Origin: Desmodesmus armatus
Taxonomy: Eukaryota > Chlorophyta > Chlorophyceae > Sphaeropleales > Scenedesmaceae
DNA length: 64,000 nt
Direction: 5' to 3'
Assembly (NCBI GenBank): GCA_007449985.2
Contig: VIIQ02000039.1
Span: forward strand, 248,001-312,000
This document shows, one piece after another, positions 32,179-44,149 of this stretch. Positions within the stretch are counted from its first letter, which is position 1, and each line of letters begins with the position of its first letter. Under the pieces are notes generated by a model. It saw nothing but the letters and a program-made list of their open reading frames with translations, had not been told where the DNA came from and made no database searches. The translations under genes and the position numbers were made by a program.

Positions 32179-35100
32179 ATGACTTCGCTTCTGTGTAAAT
32201 CTGCAGAAGAGATGCAGCACCAGGCACACGTTGGTGACATGCTCCACCCACACACAGTAGCTCTTTCATCTCCTGCACGTCTACAGCAACCCTCAGGCCA
32301 GCATACTGGGCCCAATGTCGCTGCTCACCCAGCTGCAGCAGCACAGCCTGTCACGCCTGCAGGGTCACAGCACACCCCTCAAAATCTGGATCAAGCGCTG
32401 GCACAGCAGGACCATGCACAGGTACAGCCAAACATCTACTTAGGAAAAGGGAATATGATGGATCAGACTATGCAGTCACAAGGGTTCTATCTGTGCACAC
32501 AATATCACCTCAGGAGTCAGTGGTGTGCGGCAGCTAGCTGCAAGGGTGCAGTGGTGTGATCGATATCGTGTCAGTCCAAAGGAAGATCCAACCTCAGTCA
32601 TGCCTTCGTGAGTTTGAACAGCAGCAGTGCAGCATGCGCTCAGAATTGTGTTGCTGCCTTGTGCTGCATGTCTGGTGATTGCTGCTCGTGCAGACCCTCC
32701 TGCTGCCAACACCAACAAACATGAACCCCGTCCACATCTCCAGGATTGATCTGTTACACTTTGTCGAGCTGCAGCAGCGTGTAGCCATGCACCTGAAGAT
32801 CAAGCTGCCACTGCTGAATGGCATGTTTGTGCTGGTGCCGTCAGGCAGCCTTCAGCAGCAGCAGCAGTGCGGCACCGGCACCAAAAGCAGCACAGTAACA
32901 GCTGCCATCCCCTGGCGGCTGCGTCAGGTGTCGGCTGTGGAGGTGGCGCCTGGTGGTGACCCTGCAGACGCGACAGTGGTGCTGGTGGGGGGTGACAGGG
33001 TGCGCGCAGGAGCAGTGAGGGAGGGGGAACTGAATGAGGTGCAGGACTATCAAGTGAGTGCCTTCACACCGCCGTTGCGCATGTCGTTTCATAGGGCGCA
33101 ATTCATCAAGAGGCTGCTGAGGTAGCAGTCAGGTCCTGGCCCCTGCAGGATTCTTTGGCTGAACATGTGTGCAGGTTTTGTTGTGATTGTGGGAGCTGTG
33201 TGCATCTGGTGGTATGTTAGCGCATCATGTTGGCGACAAACTGCATCACATGCGCGCCCTGTATGCTTGATCGATCTTTTGCTGCGTAGCACTGAGCTCA
33301 CCAGCGTCACTGCTGTGTTACTGCTGCTGTTCTGCAGTACCTGTGCTGTGAGGTGGCGGCCCTGCAGCACCACGGCCAGCTGCGGCAGCTGAAGGTGTTT
33401 GATGTTGCACACATGGCCTGCCGGTTGAGAGTTGCATGCAACCTGCATGACGCCTTTGCTAGCCTTGAGCAGGTAAGGTCATGTGGGGCACAAGCCCTAC
33501 CCACACAAAAGTAAGGCACAAGGAGCCACTGCTTTGCGGCTGTCTTGCTCTTTGAAGGTGTTGGCTGTATGGGGGCCAAGCTACCAGCATGAAATTAGGG
33601 ACAAACTGCATGTACATGTGCTGAGAGGGGAGCCACACTCTTCAGAAGAGGCAGCCAGTGTGCTCAACATATTGTATTACAAAATTGCTAAGTCAACACA
33701 CAGTGTTTGCTGACACTGCAGGGTGGTGCAGGCAGCCCTGGGCTGGACTCCCTTGCCAGCATCTTGCTGGAACTGCCTTCCCCTGGTTGGATAAGTGCTG
33801 AGGTGAGTTGACTTTTGGCAGGCCTGTGAACAGTGGCCTTTGCACTGGTCACCCAGGGTTGCATCGACTGGCACCCAGCTGGCCCCCCGACCCACACAGT
33901 GATGTCAGCAGCTGCGTAGCCTACGAGTGCAACAGCGGCCTTAGAAGGCCTGCGCCTGCTAATGACAATGGAGAGCTGGCATGTCTTAGTTTCTGGCGGT
34001 ACGCAATGTAGGTGGCCCGCAAGCACCCAGGCGCTAACGGCCGCCGCACCAGATGTTGCTGCACAGGCCTGCTCTTCACGCTACCTGCTATGACAGGCAG
34101 GGCAGTGCACTCATCAGATTGTGTTGCTGTCTTTTTAACTATTGAATTTACTGTGTATATCTTTGTGATGCCTACGACCTGCAGATCCTGCAGTATATTG
34201 AGCTCAACCCACTCACCTGGCCAGAGTCCCCCGAACAGCCCTGGAAGCTGCTCAGCACAGCGCAGCACACTCAGCTGCTGCAGGGTGCTGCCGCAGCCTG
34301 GCAGCACTACGTGCAGCACAAGCTGGCAGGACAGCAGCCACAGCCTGCGACTGACTTTGTTCCCTGGCAGCCACTGACAGCTGAAACAGACGGTTGTGCA
34401 GAACAGCATGAGGCTGCAGCCCCTGCGCAGCATGCTGTCATCACTTACCTACAGGAGCAGCTACCAGCACAGGATGCACGAGTAGAACCCCATGTACACC
34501 CCACCATCAAGCATGAGGGTGTTGAGCAGCAGCAGCAGCACCCAGCCGGCCCTGGCCCCAGCAGTAGTCCTCAACCTGCTGTGGGCGGGAGTGCCGCAGC
34601 CGGTGCGCATGCAGGCCACACAAGCAGCCCTGGTCTCAGCCCAACCCACCACAACTGCAGCGACTTGGGACCCGAGCCAGGCAGGATCAGCAGCACCTGT
34701 GGGAAAGGTAGCAAGGGTGAGCTCCCACTTACTGTTCCAGCGGATGGTGGCAAGGAAGCGACCAGCAGCAGCGGGGCAACATCCGACAGTAGTAGCAGCA
34801 GCGACACCGGCACCTGCAGTAGTGCCAGCACTGGCAGCAGGAGCTGCAGCAGGAGCCATCACACGGGGCCACGCGGTCGCAGCAGGACCCCAGCGGTAGC
34901 TAGCAAGAAGGCACGCCACCTGGAAAGCCCCAGCTCCCAACACAGCCGCAGTAAAAGCCGCAGCATGAGGCGGCGGCGACGGCGCAGCCTAGAACGGAGC
35001 CGCAGCCGCAGCGCTGACACCAGCCCCGTCCGCGGCATGGGCGACAAGGGACACCACAGTGGCAGCAGAAGCTGCAGCAGAAGCCGCGGCATAAGCCGCA

Positions 35101-35762
35101 GCAGAAGTTGCAGCTGGAGTAGACGCTCCCGCAGCCGTTCGCGAAGCCGCAGCGCCAACAGCAGGCCGCCATCCAGCCGCGGCCGTGACTGCAGCCGGGG
35201 CTGCAGCAGCAGCAGTGGACGCAGTCGCAGCCGCAGCGGCCGCCGTGCTAGCTCCCGCTTGCAACGCAGCGCCAGTCCCTGGCACAGCTCTGGCAGGCAA
35301 AGGTCTACTGCCAGGCCCTGGGGTTTTGTCACCGCCAGCATCCCAGCAGGCAGGCCTGCCTACGAGCTGATGCTGAGCCAGCTGCAGCGCAAGCGAGCCT
35401 CGAGGTTCTTCGAACCCACAGACCCGTGGTCGCAGTATGTGGAGGTGCAGGTGCAAGCTTGGCTGCAGAAGCTAGCTGTGTGGTTCTGGCGGATGCAAGG
35501 GCCGGCATCCCCATCCCGGCCACACGCGCTGATGAGTCTGCCGTGTGTTCTCAATGCAGCTGAGCTCCCAACACTTGTGCGGTACCACTACCGCACAATC
35601 AACAACATCGGCAATGCTAGGCCTGAGCTGGAGTGGGTGGAACGGGGTTTTAGACAGAGACTCGCGCGGCTGCAGCCTGCGTACTTTGACTCTCTGCTGG
35701 CCACTGCACAGATGGGGGAGCCAGTGCTGCAGCGGGATACCAGCCAGCAGCAGCATGAATAG
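32179..35762 (+). CDS. Member C of an unrecognised paralogous RS-rich family (apparently disrupted)
   Basis: Exons: 32179-32421, 32694-33053, 33338-33472, 33732-33803, 34185-35762 (TAG), 795 residues. The family is not recognised. Conserved with genes E and F: (a) exon 2, LLPTPTN, LLHFV, KLPLLNGMFVLVP, IPWRLRQVS and DPADATVVLVGGDRVRAG; (b) exon 3, exactly 135 bp in all three, YLCCEVAALQ and FDVAHMACRLRVAC; (c) exon 4, ending LPPGWISAE; (d) exon 5, ILQYIELNPL and AAAAWQHYVQHKLAGQQPQP. Exon 5 then has a long SR/RS-rich region (34840-35300), as in splicing-related proteins, and a C-terminal domain with DPWSQYVEVQVQAWLQKLA, VRYHYRTINNIGNARPELEW and LLATAQ. Exon 4 would be 82 bp from the acceptor used in the paralogs, which breaks the frame; a downstream acceptor (33732) restores it. 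Homology continues past the TAG (see next entry). Inference: a nuclear, possibly RNA-associated protein, perhaps a recent pseudogene. Confidence 0.6.
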
Positions 35763-36281
35763 GGCGAAACGGCCAGTCAGCTGGGGCAGGAATCTTTGCA
35801 GGGACTCGCGCAGGGGGACAGCGAGCAGGAGGACAGTGACTGGCCAGTTTACCTGCTGCATCAGCGAGAGCAGCTGGAGTTGCAGGCGAGAAGTGGCTGT
35901 GCTGCACTCGCAGCTGTGAGTTCTTCATAGGCTGTTGGGTGGTGACTGTAACATCCGTTGTTGTCTGTCTGTCTGTCTTCTACTGCTTGTGTGCATGCTG
36001 TAGTAGGCCTAGGCGCCTGCCTTGAGCTCAGCATGCTTGTTTCATAGTGTGGTCTTTGCAGGCCTTCTTGAATCTTGTTTTAATTCCTTTGACTTTCGCT
36101 GCAGAGCTGCTCTACAGAGCTCGCAAAAAGCCACACATCAGCAGTGTATGGGATGGCTTGCATCGGCTCTCCAAGGGTTGATGGTGTGCAACAGCGGTTC
36201 ACCCAACTAGCCAAACATTCTCGCAAGCTGGCTGAGCAGGAGACTGGATATCACTGTGCAAGTTTTGGTACAACACCATGA
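35763..36281 (+). other. Conserved reading frame beyond the gene C TAG, plus a possible further exon
   Basis: The frame stays open for 51 codons after the TAG to a GTGAGT donor at 35916. It reads EDSDWPVYLLHQREQLEL, which aligns with EEAWPQYLVAQKQQLLDA in gene E. An acceptor at 36101-36104 opens 58 in-phase codons (36105-36278) ending at TGA 36281. Gene C was therefore probably longer, and the TAG is a nonsense change, a read-through site or a sequence error. A TGTAA at 35947-35951 could serve as poly(A) signal for the short form. Confidence 0.5.
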
Positions 36282-37310
36282 CGTTCTTGCAAAGCTCGAC
36301 ATGATTTTTTGAAAGCAATGTGACGCTCATGCAAAGCTGAACATCCCTCTTCTCATCCCTCCCTTGACAGCAAAAGCAGCCACACTTGCAGGCATGTGTC
36401 CAGCTGGGTGCACGGCTGCTTCTGTTGCAAAGTGCTGCATATCACTATTAAACCCTGCTTTGTGGCGGACTGCCTTCAAAGGACAGCAGCATCACTGACA
36501 CACTAAGAACCCCAGAACACTTGCACTGCTCCGTGGCGTGTGGTCGCATGCCAAGATGCTGCCACAAACACTGCAAGCCCGCCACCCAGGTCTTCGACGA
36601 CTTCTGCGCTGTTGTTGTCTGCTTCTTGAATCACATTGACTTGATCAAGGTCAGTGTGCCAGGTCAAAGCCTGCTTTTTGTGTGTGCCGGGAACGGTTAC
36701 ATACAGCCACGCCGGGTGACTCACGCACGGCGCATTATCCGACCGGACGGCACGCATCACGCTCAGGCCGATAGTGTTGATGGCAACCGAAGTAGCTTGT
36801 GGTTGTGTTTCGTTTCCTTACTGACTTAATCAGGCGTCAAAGTCGACCAATGGTTGGTCGGACCAACACGACCAACTAGTTTCACATTACCCATATGTGC
36901 GCTGACCACGAGCCTACAACAGCACCAATGCGCATGCGGTTTCAGCTCTTTCTCTTCATTTCGCTCTCATTTTCTCCCTCCCCTTCCCCCCTCTTTTTTC
37001 CTGGTTAGGATTTGTAGTTTGTTCGGATAACCGAAGCGGCAGTTGCGCACGGCCAGAAACCTGGTTGCTCACTGACGCTCTAAGCCGTGCTGCTTTCAGC
37101 GGCAACGCACAGGAAACCCCGTCCTCGCATCGTTTGGGTCGCCCTCGCGCTGAGGTGCGGTGGTGCTTTGAACTTAGCATCTGATGCTCTTGCATGTTCT
37201 GCAACCTTCGCACCTGCTGGAAGCAGATATGTTGCCTCTCCGTGCGTACTCACGCATCTCTATGCCTGCATGCAGCTGGTTCTACTTACCTAGGCTCCAG
37301 GAGCTACAGG
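36282..37310 (+). other. Gap between genes C and D with a pyrimidine-rich tract
   Basis: No gene supported. A C/T-rich tract (about 36945-37005) lies 300 bases before the gene D ATG and may belong to its promoter or 5' UTR. There is an acceptor-like CTCCAG shortly before the ATG (about 37295-37300), so a 5' UTR intron is possible. Confidence 0.35.
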
Positions 37311-40300
37311 ATGACCATTGACAGAAATGATGACCAACCAGATCCTGGAAGCCTTCACAGACCAAGCAGCAGCTTGGACAGTTTGCCTGAGCAGCACTGC
37401 CCTGTGGACGGTGCAGCTCATGGCTCCCCAGGCCAGAATTCTCAACAGTCTATGCAGTTCCTGCTGCAGCACTTCCCTGGGGAGTTAGAGCAGCTGCAGG
37501 GTTGGCAGTCCAAGGCAGCAGCAGCTTGTGATGACCGCATCCCCCATCCACAACCATCACACCAGGGGGAGCAGCACCAGTGTGGTAGTGGCAAGGGGCA
37601 GCCAGAGTGGCAGCAGTCACAGCAGCTGGAGGTTTGTGATGAACTCGAGCCCAGCTCGCTGCCTGAGGGACTGCTGCGGGACATGGCCACTCTGCTGGTG
37701 AGTTCAGTGGGTCTATTTTGCACATTCCTTCCTCCTTCCCCTTGGCAACCTCATTTTCACTGTCTCAAATGATGAAGCAATGCAGTTTGGTGCTGGAATT
37801 TGCAGCATTCTAGGATGGTTGCTGCCTCAGGAGGAGCAGCGCAGCAGCAGTCAGCAGCAATGCAGTCAGCCGTCTTGGAATGCGGATGCATGGATACACT
37901 TGTGGCAGGCCCCCCACGTCTTATGTCAGGTGCATTGTGCCAGGTGAATGGTTCTGGAGAGTGGGTGATCACGCTATGCAGCTGCAGCCAGGGTTGCCGG
38001 TCACTGGCCCACACTGTGGCAATTGGCAGGCACCACGGTGCATTATGAAGGCCAGCTGATGCTGCTAGGCCACCTGCTGGGTGCTGCGCAAGGGAATTCG
38101 CCAGCAGCCCTGCAGTCACTGCAGCTGCATTTTTGATGGCTCATCGTTGATCTGAGATCACAATGCAGCGTGCACCTGTGGCTGGGGCTACATGGCTTCG
38201 TGCATTTCCCCTCTTTACAAGGAGGCGGGGCATCTGTGCAATGCACCATCATCACAGATGCTGTATTCAAGCTGCTTGTCAAGCTACATAGCCAATGTAC
38301 GTCACATCTGACGTACAAATTCCTTGCTGCTGTACAGGAGCGTAAGGACCTTGTCACCTCGGTCCGCAGCACCCTGCTGTCTGAGGGCTTCAGCCCTGAT
38401 GTGCCACACTACAGGCTGCCCACCCTGCTGCAACGCATGCTCAAGACACGACCCATGGCCTACAGGACGGTGGAGTACAGGTGGGGCACTCATTTCTCCT
38501 CCCAAGGGAGAGCGTCAATGTGTGGGGAGATCTTCTGTTGGCTTCTGTAGGCTTTCGTAGGCTTCTGTAGGCTTCTGTAGGCTCTTGCATTGTGCCATTG
38601 GCCCAGGCTGGGCCGCCCCACTGTCAGCAAGCCCAGTGTGGACAGTAAACAGTGTGGACAGTCAACAGTCAACGGCTGCAAACCACATTGACATGCAGTG
38701 TTTTGGACTTCCAACGCTTGTGTGTAAGCACACGGCTAGTTGAAGACTCTTCAACCATTGAAGAGTCTGGGCCAGACTGGCGACTCACCACAGTGCACCT
38801 CTACAATGCGCAACTTGCAATTTGAATTGATGTCGCGTCATGTTGGACAGCCTTGCTGTCAGCCTGTTCACACCAGTGCTCCATCCTCAAATTGAATCAT
38901 GTGCTTGCCACATGCTGACAGAGTGCCATGCTCATGTACTTGTCTTGCAGGAAGCGTTCAGGGTACAAGATTGTGGATGGAGGGCCCGTCTACCCGAGGG
39001 GCTACCTGACCCCCGCCGGCCTTGTGCGCTGCTGCTGCCACGGCAAGGACATGAGCCTCAGCCAGTTTGAGGTGTGTAGCATAAGCCTCGCAGTGCTTGT
39101 CTTGTCCTATGATGTAGGGCTGGCCGAGCCCTGTTCAGCCTGGCCTGGCCGGGCCAGCCCTGCTCAGCCTGCAGCCAATCATGTGTGTGCACGTCCTCGG
39201 CGAGCCCGCTGTTTTCGCACGACATACTGAGCGTGCCACGCCTGCCCTGCCGCGCTGTGGACAGCCGCAAGCAACAATGCTGCTCAAACTGTGCATGACC
39301 AAACTCTCGTCTCCCTTCTTGAGAATGTGTTGCTGTTACTGTGTTTCTGTCAACTACGCTGAGCTGCTCGGTCTACATGTGTGCGGCTTGACACCCACCA
39401 CTGCAGCTCAGCTCGGCGAGCAAAAGCCCACACTCTGGCTGTGTGTCCTGCAGGTGCACTGCGGCAGCCAGGCCCACAGGCCTGCAGACAACACCTTCGT
39501 CACAAGCATCAACATGTCACTCAAGGTACGAGCCATGTGCTGGAAGGAGAGGCATGCCGTATGCGTTCAGGATGCACCCGGTGCATCCGGCCCCGGGGGC
39601 CCAAACGACCAGAGGACGGGGCCAAAGAAAAGCAAAGGGCCCCATGAATTTGTGACAATGCACGCTTTGACAGTTGAGTCAAGAAAAAGCACGCAGCATC
39701 TCTCCATTGCAGCCCTGGCCGGGTCAACTACCGCAAAGGGACTCCCTGCTTGTCAGTGAGTATGGCTTCCTGGAGGGCTTTCTTGCATGCTGAGCACAGT
39801 TCTGTGTGTTCCGGACACAAGCCAAGTTGGCGCAGGGCTTCACCCAACTGCTGACTTCTTGGAGGTTTTCTTGCATGCTGAGCGCAGTTCTGTGTGTCCT
39901 TGGCGCAGGGCTTCACCCAACTGCTGACCAACAACCCTGCAGACATCCGCCTCTCATACTGCATGGCCTGCGGAGGTGGTGCCGGGGCTGATGGTGCGCG
40001 GCTGCGCGGCTGTGCTGGCTGTCCTGCGGCCATACACGGCAACTGCATGGCCCAGCACGAGCAGGTGTTGGTTGATGGAGGCACCTGCAGCTGGCTGTGT
40101 GGAGTCTGCAGAGACATGGGGGTGAGCTTCCGTGATGACAGGCGTGCTGCAATGTCTGCAAATTGTACCGGACATGTTATCGTGAACCATAGACGTTTCT
40201 GTGAAGCATGACACTATCTTAGTATGATACTATGAGTGACCGTTGCAGCACAGTCAGCGGCTATCTTGGCTGCATTGTTTTCTCGTGCTGAACCTATAAA

Positions 40301-41431
40301 CGCCAGGGTCAGGACCCTGCTTGCATGATGCATGATGCAGCCGCACGTGTACACACGGCACTGACCTTCGCATCGCCGTCACCAGCGAGAACCCACATCC
40401 ACTTTCATGCGGCATGTTGCATGCAGGTCTCTCCTGGTGATGCTACACACACCATGCTCAAGCAGCAGCACCACTGGCAGTCCCGTCAGAAGCTCCTGCA
40501 AGCCCCTGCCACATCTGCCCCACCCAGCCCCTCCTCCAAAGGCCTTACAGCCCCTGCCTGTGGGCCACCAGGAGTCCCGCCATCCTTATCCTGTGGTGTG
40601 CCGCTGACAGCAGCAAACGTGGCTACGCAGCTGCAGGCAAGCCTACCCTACGCATCAACTTACGAGCCCCAGTTGCTGCCGAGTGCGTCACGCCCCCAGC
40701 ACACAGCACAGCATGACATCTACCCAGACAGCCAACAGCACCCAAGGGCGGAGACTACTGACCACCTGCTGGCCCGTGTCAACAGCCGCTGCCACCCTTA
40801 CAGCATGAGCCGCAGCATCGACAGCGTGCGCACCGTCTGGGGTTCTGATGATGGGCAGCCTTGCAGTTCTGCACAGCAAGGCTTCCTGCAAAGCTCTGGC
40901 GTCCCAGCCAGCTTCAACCCAGCCCAGCTGCTCTCACAGCCAACAGAGCTACCACGCCCTGTGACTCACAGCGCTGCTATCGGCCACGTCAGCCAACCCT
41001 TGGTGACACATGAGAGTGACTTCAACATGAAGTTCATGCCAGTGTCAGAGGCCCAGCACTACCTTCACCACCCTCCTAGCTCCACCACACCTTCTCAGAG
41101 GGCCTCACAAAGGCTGGATATGGGCTGGCTGCACCCTGCCAGTGTGGTCAGTGACCCACGGAGCATCCAAGGGCTGGCTAGTAGCTACAACCCAGTGGCT
41201 TCACTGCAGCCTCTTCAGGTCGAGCCCGAGCCACTGGCAGTTCCTGCAGGCCCAGGTGCAGGACAGGGTGCTGGTGAAGATCCATCGTCCGAGGCTGCTG
41301 TTGCTGCTGTCCTGCGCACTGTCACGTCCTTGGTGGGTGCTGTGCTGGCTGCCGGGAGCTTGGGTGATGCTCAGGCAGCAGTGTTTGCTGAGGGAGGCGG
41401 CTTACTCGAAAGCATCATGGGTTTGCGCTGA
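37311..41431 (+). CDS. TDBD plus PHD-finger nuclear regulator (gene D)
   Basis: Exons: 37311-37697, 38338-38480, 38951-39071, 39454-39525, 39713-39755, 39943-40121, 40427-41431 (TGA). Phases match, giving 649 residues. Residues about 178-241 match the Tify-domain-binding (TDBD/Jas-type) pattern of plant PHD proteins: RSGYKIVDGGPVYPRG, LVRCCCHGKDMSLSQFEVHC, GSQAHRP. Residues about 262-313 are a complete PHD finger: CMAC, then CAGCPAAIHGNC (C-x2-C-x4-H-x2-C), then WLCGVC. The 335-residue last exon is P/Q/S-rich without a known domain. In land plants TDBD-PHD proteins often end in a GNAT acetyltransferase (IDM1 type); none is seen here. Expected role: reading chromatin and recruiting regulators in the nucleus. 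Exons 1-2 are joined across a 640-bp intron that could hide another exon. The short exon 5 is the weakest call. Confidence 0.7.
38531..38583 (+). repeat. 10-bp tandem repeat in gene D intron 2
   Basis: Four to five copies of GCTTCTGTAG in a row, with single substitutions. Confidence 0.8.
39766..39927 (+). repeat. Tandem duplication upstream of gene D PHD exon
   Basis: Two copies (39766-39854 and 39855-39927), each from CTTC(C/T)TGGAGG through TTCTTGCATGCTGAG to GGCTTCACCCAACTGCTGA. The second lacks about 16 bases. It abuts the exon 6 acceptor region. Confidence 0.8.
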
Positions 41432-41499
41432 CCGCAGGACAGTGCTGAGTCTGCATCGTTTTTTGCCCATATGGGACCACCGGCCGTGGTGGGAGTGTG

Positions 41500-41770
41500 T
41501 TTGGAATCGGTTTCTCTGCATCAGGAATAGCTTGGTTCATGGCATTGAGCACTGCGCGCGAGGTAGTGCGGTTGGAATCGGTTTCTGTATCAGATTCAGC
41601 CTGGTTCATAGCATTAGGTGCTGCGCACGGGGTAGTGCTGTTGGAATCGGTTTCAGCATCAGGAATAGCTTGGTCAATGGCATCGAGCGCTCCGCACGGG
41701 GTAGTGCATTCGGAATCGGTTTCTGCATCAGGAATAGCTTGGTTGATGGCATTGAGCGCTGCGCACAGGT
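41500..41770. repeat. Approx. 63-bp tandem repeat after gene D
   Basis: About four copies containing GGAATCGGTTTCTG and CAGGAATAGCTTGGTT. Both strands stay open. The - strand reads like ALNAINQAIPDAETDSN per unit, but no start or splice context makes it a gene. It is probably a minisatellite. Confidence 0.7.
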
Positions 41771-42230
41771 TCGCACTTTGCATGGTCTGCCATCGATCAG
41801 CCCTGCTGGGAAGCTCTGTGCTGCTGCTGTTGCAGTGTACAGCACTTCTCAGGAGCAATCATGGTTTGCGCGGAGCACACACCTTGGGGTTATTACGGGC
41901 TAGTGTCGAATCAGTTGAGAAGTCAACCAGGCTCTGGAGCATGATGCACATCAGCATTACTTTTGTGTGAAGGGAGGGCACTGCCTGTGCCAGGCTGGCA
42001 TGCACTTTGCATGGTCCGCCGTTGATAAGCTCTGCTAGGAAGCCTGTACCACTATGCCACTTCCGCAGTGCAAAGCATCCCAGAAGCTACTGAGGCTTAG
42101 TAGCAAAACATAGTGTGGTGCACACAACTCGAGGGTATTACGGGGTTAAGCCGAAGCAGTTGAGAAGTCAACCAGGGTTCGAAGCATGATGCGCACCAGC
42201 AATGCTTCAAGTGTGCCACATCCGGGATGG
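41770..42230 (+). repeat. Diverged direct duplication of about 220 bp
   Basis: Segment 41770-41975 recurs at 42003-42230. Shared landmarks are CACTTTGCATGGTC, GGTATTACGGG-type sequence, CAGTTGAGAAGTCAACCAGG and AGCATGATGC. Confidence 0.7.
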
Positions 42231-44149
42231 AGCGGGGTGTGTGTGGATGGAGGGGGGGTGGCTTTGACCACTTGGTGCAGCTTTTATGGCAGCCAGAGCA
42301 AAGGCACGCGAGTGCACAGCTTGCACTGCCTGTGCCAGGCTGGCATGCGCGACCAACCCAATGGTGCAGTCAGGCATGCCACCGCGGCAGTGCACAGGTC
42401 ACCTGTGCTCAGGTACAGCATTTATCGCAGCACTGCGCACCCAGCAGTGGGTGCATCATGAGTCATGGCACGTCGAGATGGTGCATTGGTCAAGGGGTTT
42501 AGTCATGCCGTGTGCAGTGCACGGTACTATCGTGTGGCACATCAGTTCAGGGGGATAAGTACTAGGCTGGAAGGCGCTGCACTTGCACTCCGTAGCTACT
42601 ATGGTAGCAGATTTCTGAGTCAGGCCAGCAGGTTTTAGAGTCAGCACACAATCTGCCCTTGCAGTCACCCTGATGCATAACATAGCTGAGGGCCGACCTG
42701 GTTTTTTTGGCAAGTTCTGCAGGCACAGCACGCAGGGAGAGGTGTTGTTTGTGGCACTGGAAGTCCCTGGCAGGCTACTGACAGAACTCAGCCCTGCCTT
42801 TGCTCTTGGCGCAATCACGCTGTTGCTTGCTGAGTGTTGCTGATCCGTTGTTTGTTGCTGATACTGTCGTACGCTGCTGATCTGATGATCCGCTCTTCCA
42901 GTCTGGCAGTTGACTGTGCGGGCTGCCTGTTGCGGCCTGCAGAAGTGCTGCTGTCCCAATAAGCTGTGGGTGACAGTCTGGCATGCAGCAGCGCTTTTTT
43001 CAGTACAGGACAGGTTGTGGGGGGCACTGAGTCCCAGCCTCAGCACTTTCCAGCAAGCCAAGGGCCCTTGAGGGTGCCCAAGGGGCCGTTGACTGGCCTT
43101 TTGCAGAGATGCCAGGGCATGCAGGGCATTGGACAGGTGCAAGCAAGGTGCAGTGCAGCAGTGTTGCAGCGTAAGCCTTGCTTAGAGTGCCAATACACCA
43201 GGGCAGGGAGGAGGGTGGGCAAAGCATGGAGCAGGGTTGGCAATCGTTGTTTGCACCAAGGGGGCCAAAAATTTGGCATTCGGGGTTGGTATGAGCCAGA
43301 TTACCTTCCCACACAGCTGCCACCGTGGCTTTGGCAGCCTGACACCCTACAGGTTGCACCTTTGAGCTTACGGAGTATCTGCATTTTCTGGTGGGGCATG
43401 CTGTGAGTGCATGTGTGGTGGGAGCGCACAGTCACTATGCTGTGCGTTGGGGCTGGATAATAATTTTTCAGCACTTGCAGTCGCTTCTGTGTTTGCTGAT
43501 GGCCCTAGCAGGGGTCCTCCAGCTACAACAGCAACCCTGGCAGGCTGCTCCTGCATGCAGTCCGAGTACTTGTCGGATACGTAGGTGCTTGGCTGTCAAG
43601 TTCAGCAGGGGTTGACTGTGAGCTGTCGTGCTCCAAGGCACTCATTCTTGCTGAGTAGGATTACTAAGTATACCTACGCAGGATAGTATCACAATGGTCT
43701 GCATGCTGTCGTGTCAGAAGTCTTTGTGTCGTGCCAGAAGTGTTTGGAAAGCCAGCACTGGGGGCTGTGAGAGCCGCTGCGATACTGCCCTAGTGGCGGT
43801 GCCACTACCCACTTTTGCAGGTTGTTTTTTGCGCGTAATTGTTGGCAGCAAGCTGGTGTCTTCAAAACAAGGCCCAGTACTCCCCAGGCCCTGCCGGGCA
43901 CCACCGAGTCCTGTTATGCCATGATGGCGACATGCACAAAGTGTATGCACAGCCGGTGCTGTGCAGGGCAGCATTGTCATACCGCCATGGCGGCGGCACA
44001 GGTGTCCATCCAGACTGCCGCGCGGCATAAGAATCTCAGTCTGCACGGCATCATCGGCAGCCACTTTTTAGCCCCTGTGAGGCTTTGAGGCCTCACTGGG
44101 GCCGTGGCTGTGCCGCTTCTGCGTTTGTTGGTTGTTTGGGCATGCCAGT
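42231..44149. other. 1.9 kb without a supported gene
   Basis: Open frames are short and overlap on both strands. None can be spliced into a recognisable protein. No repeat stands out. Confidence 0.4.
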
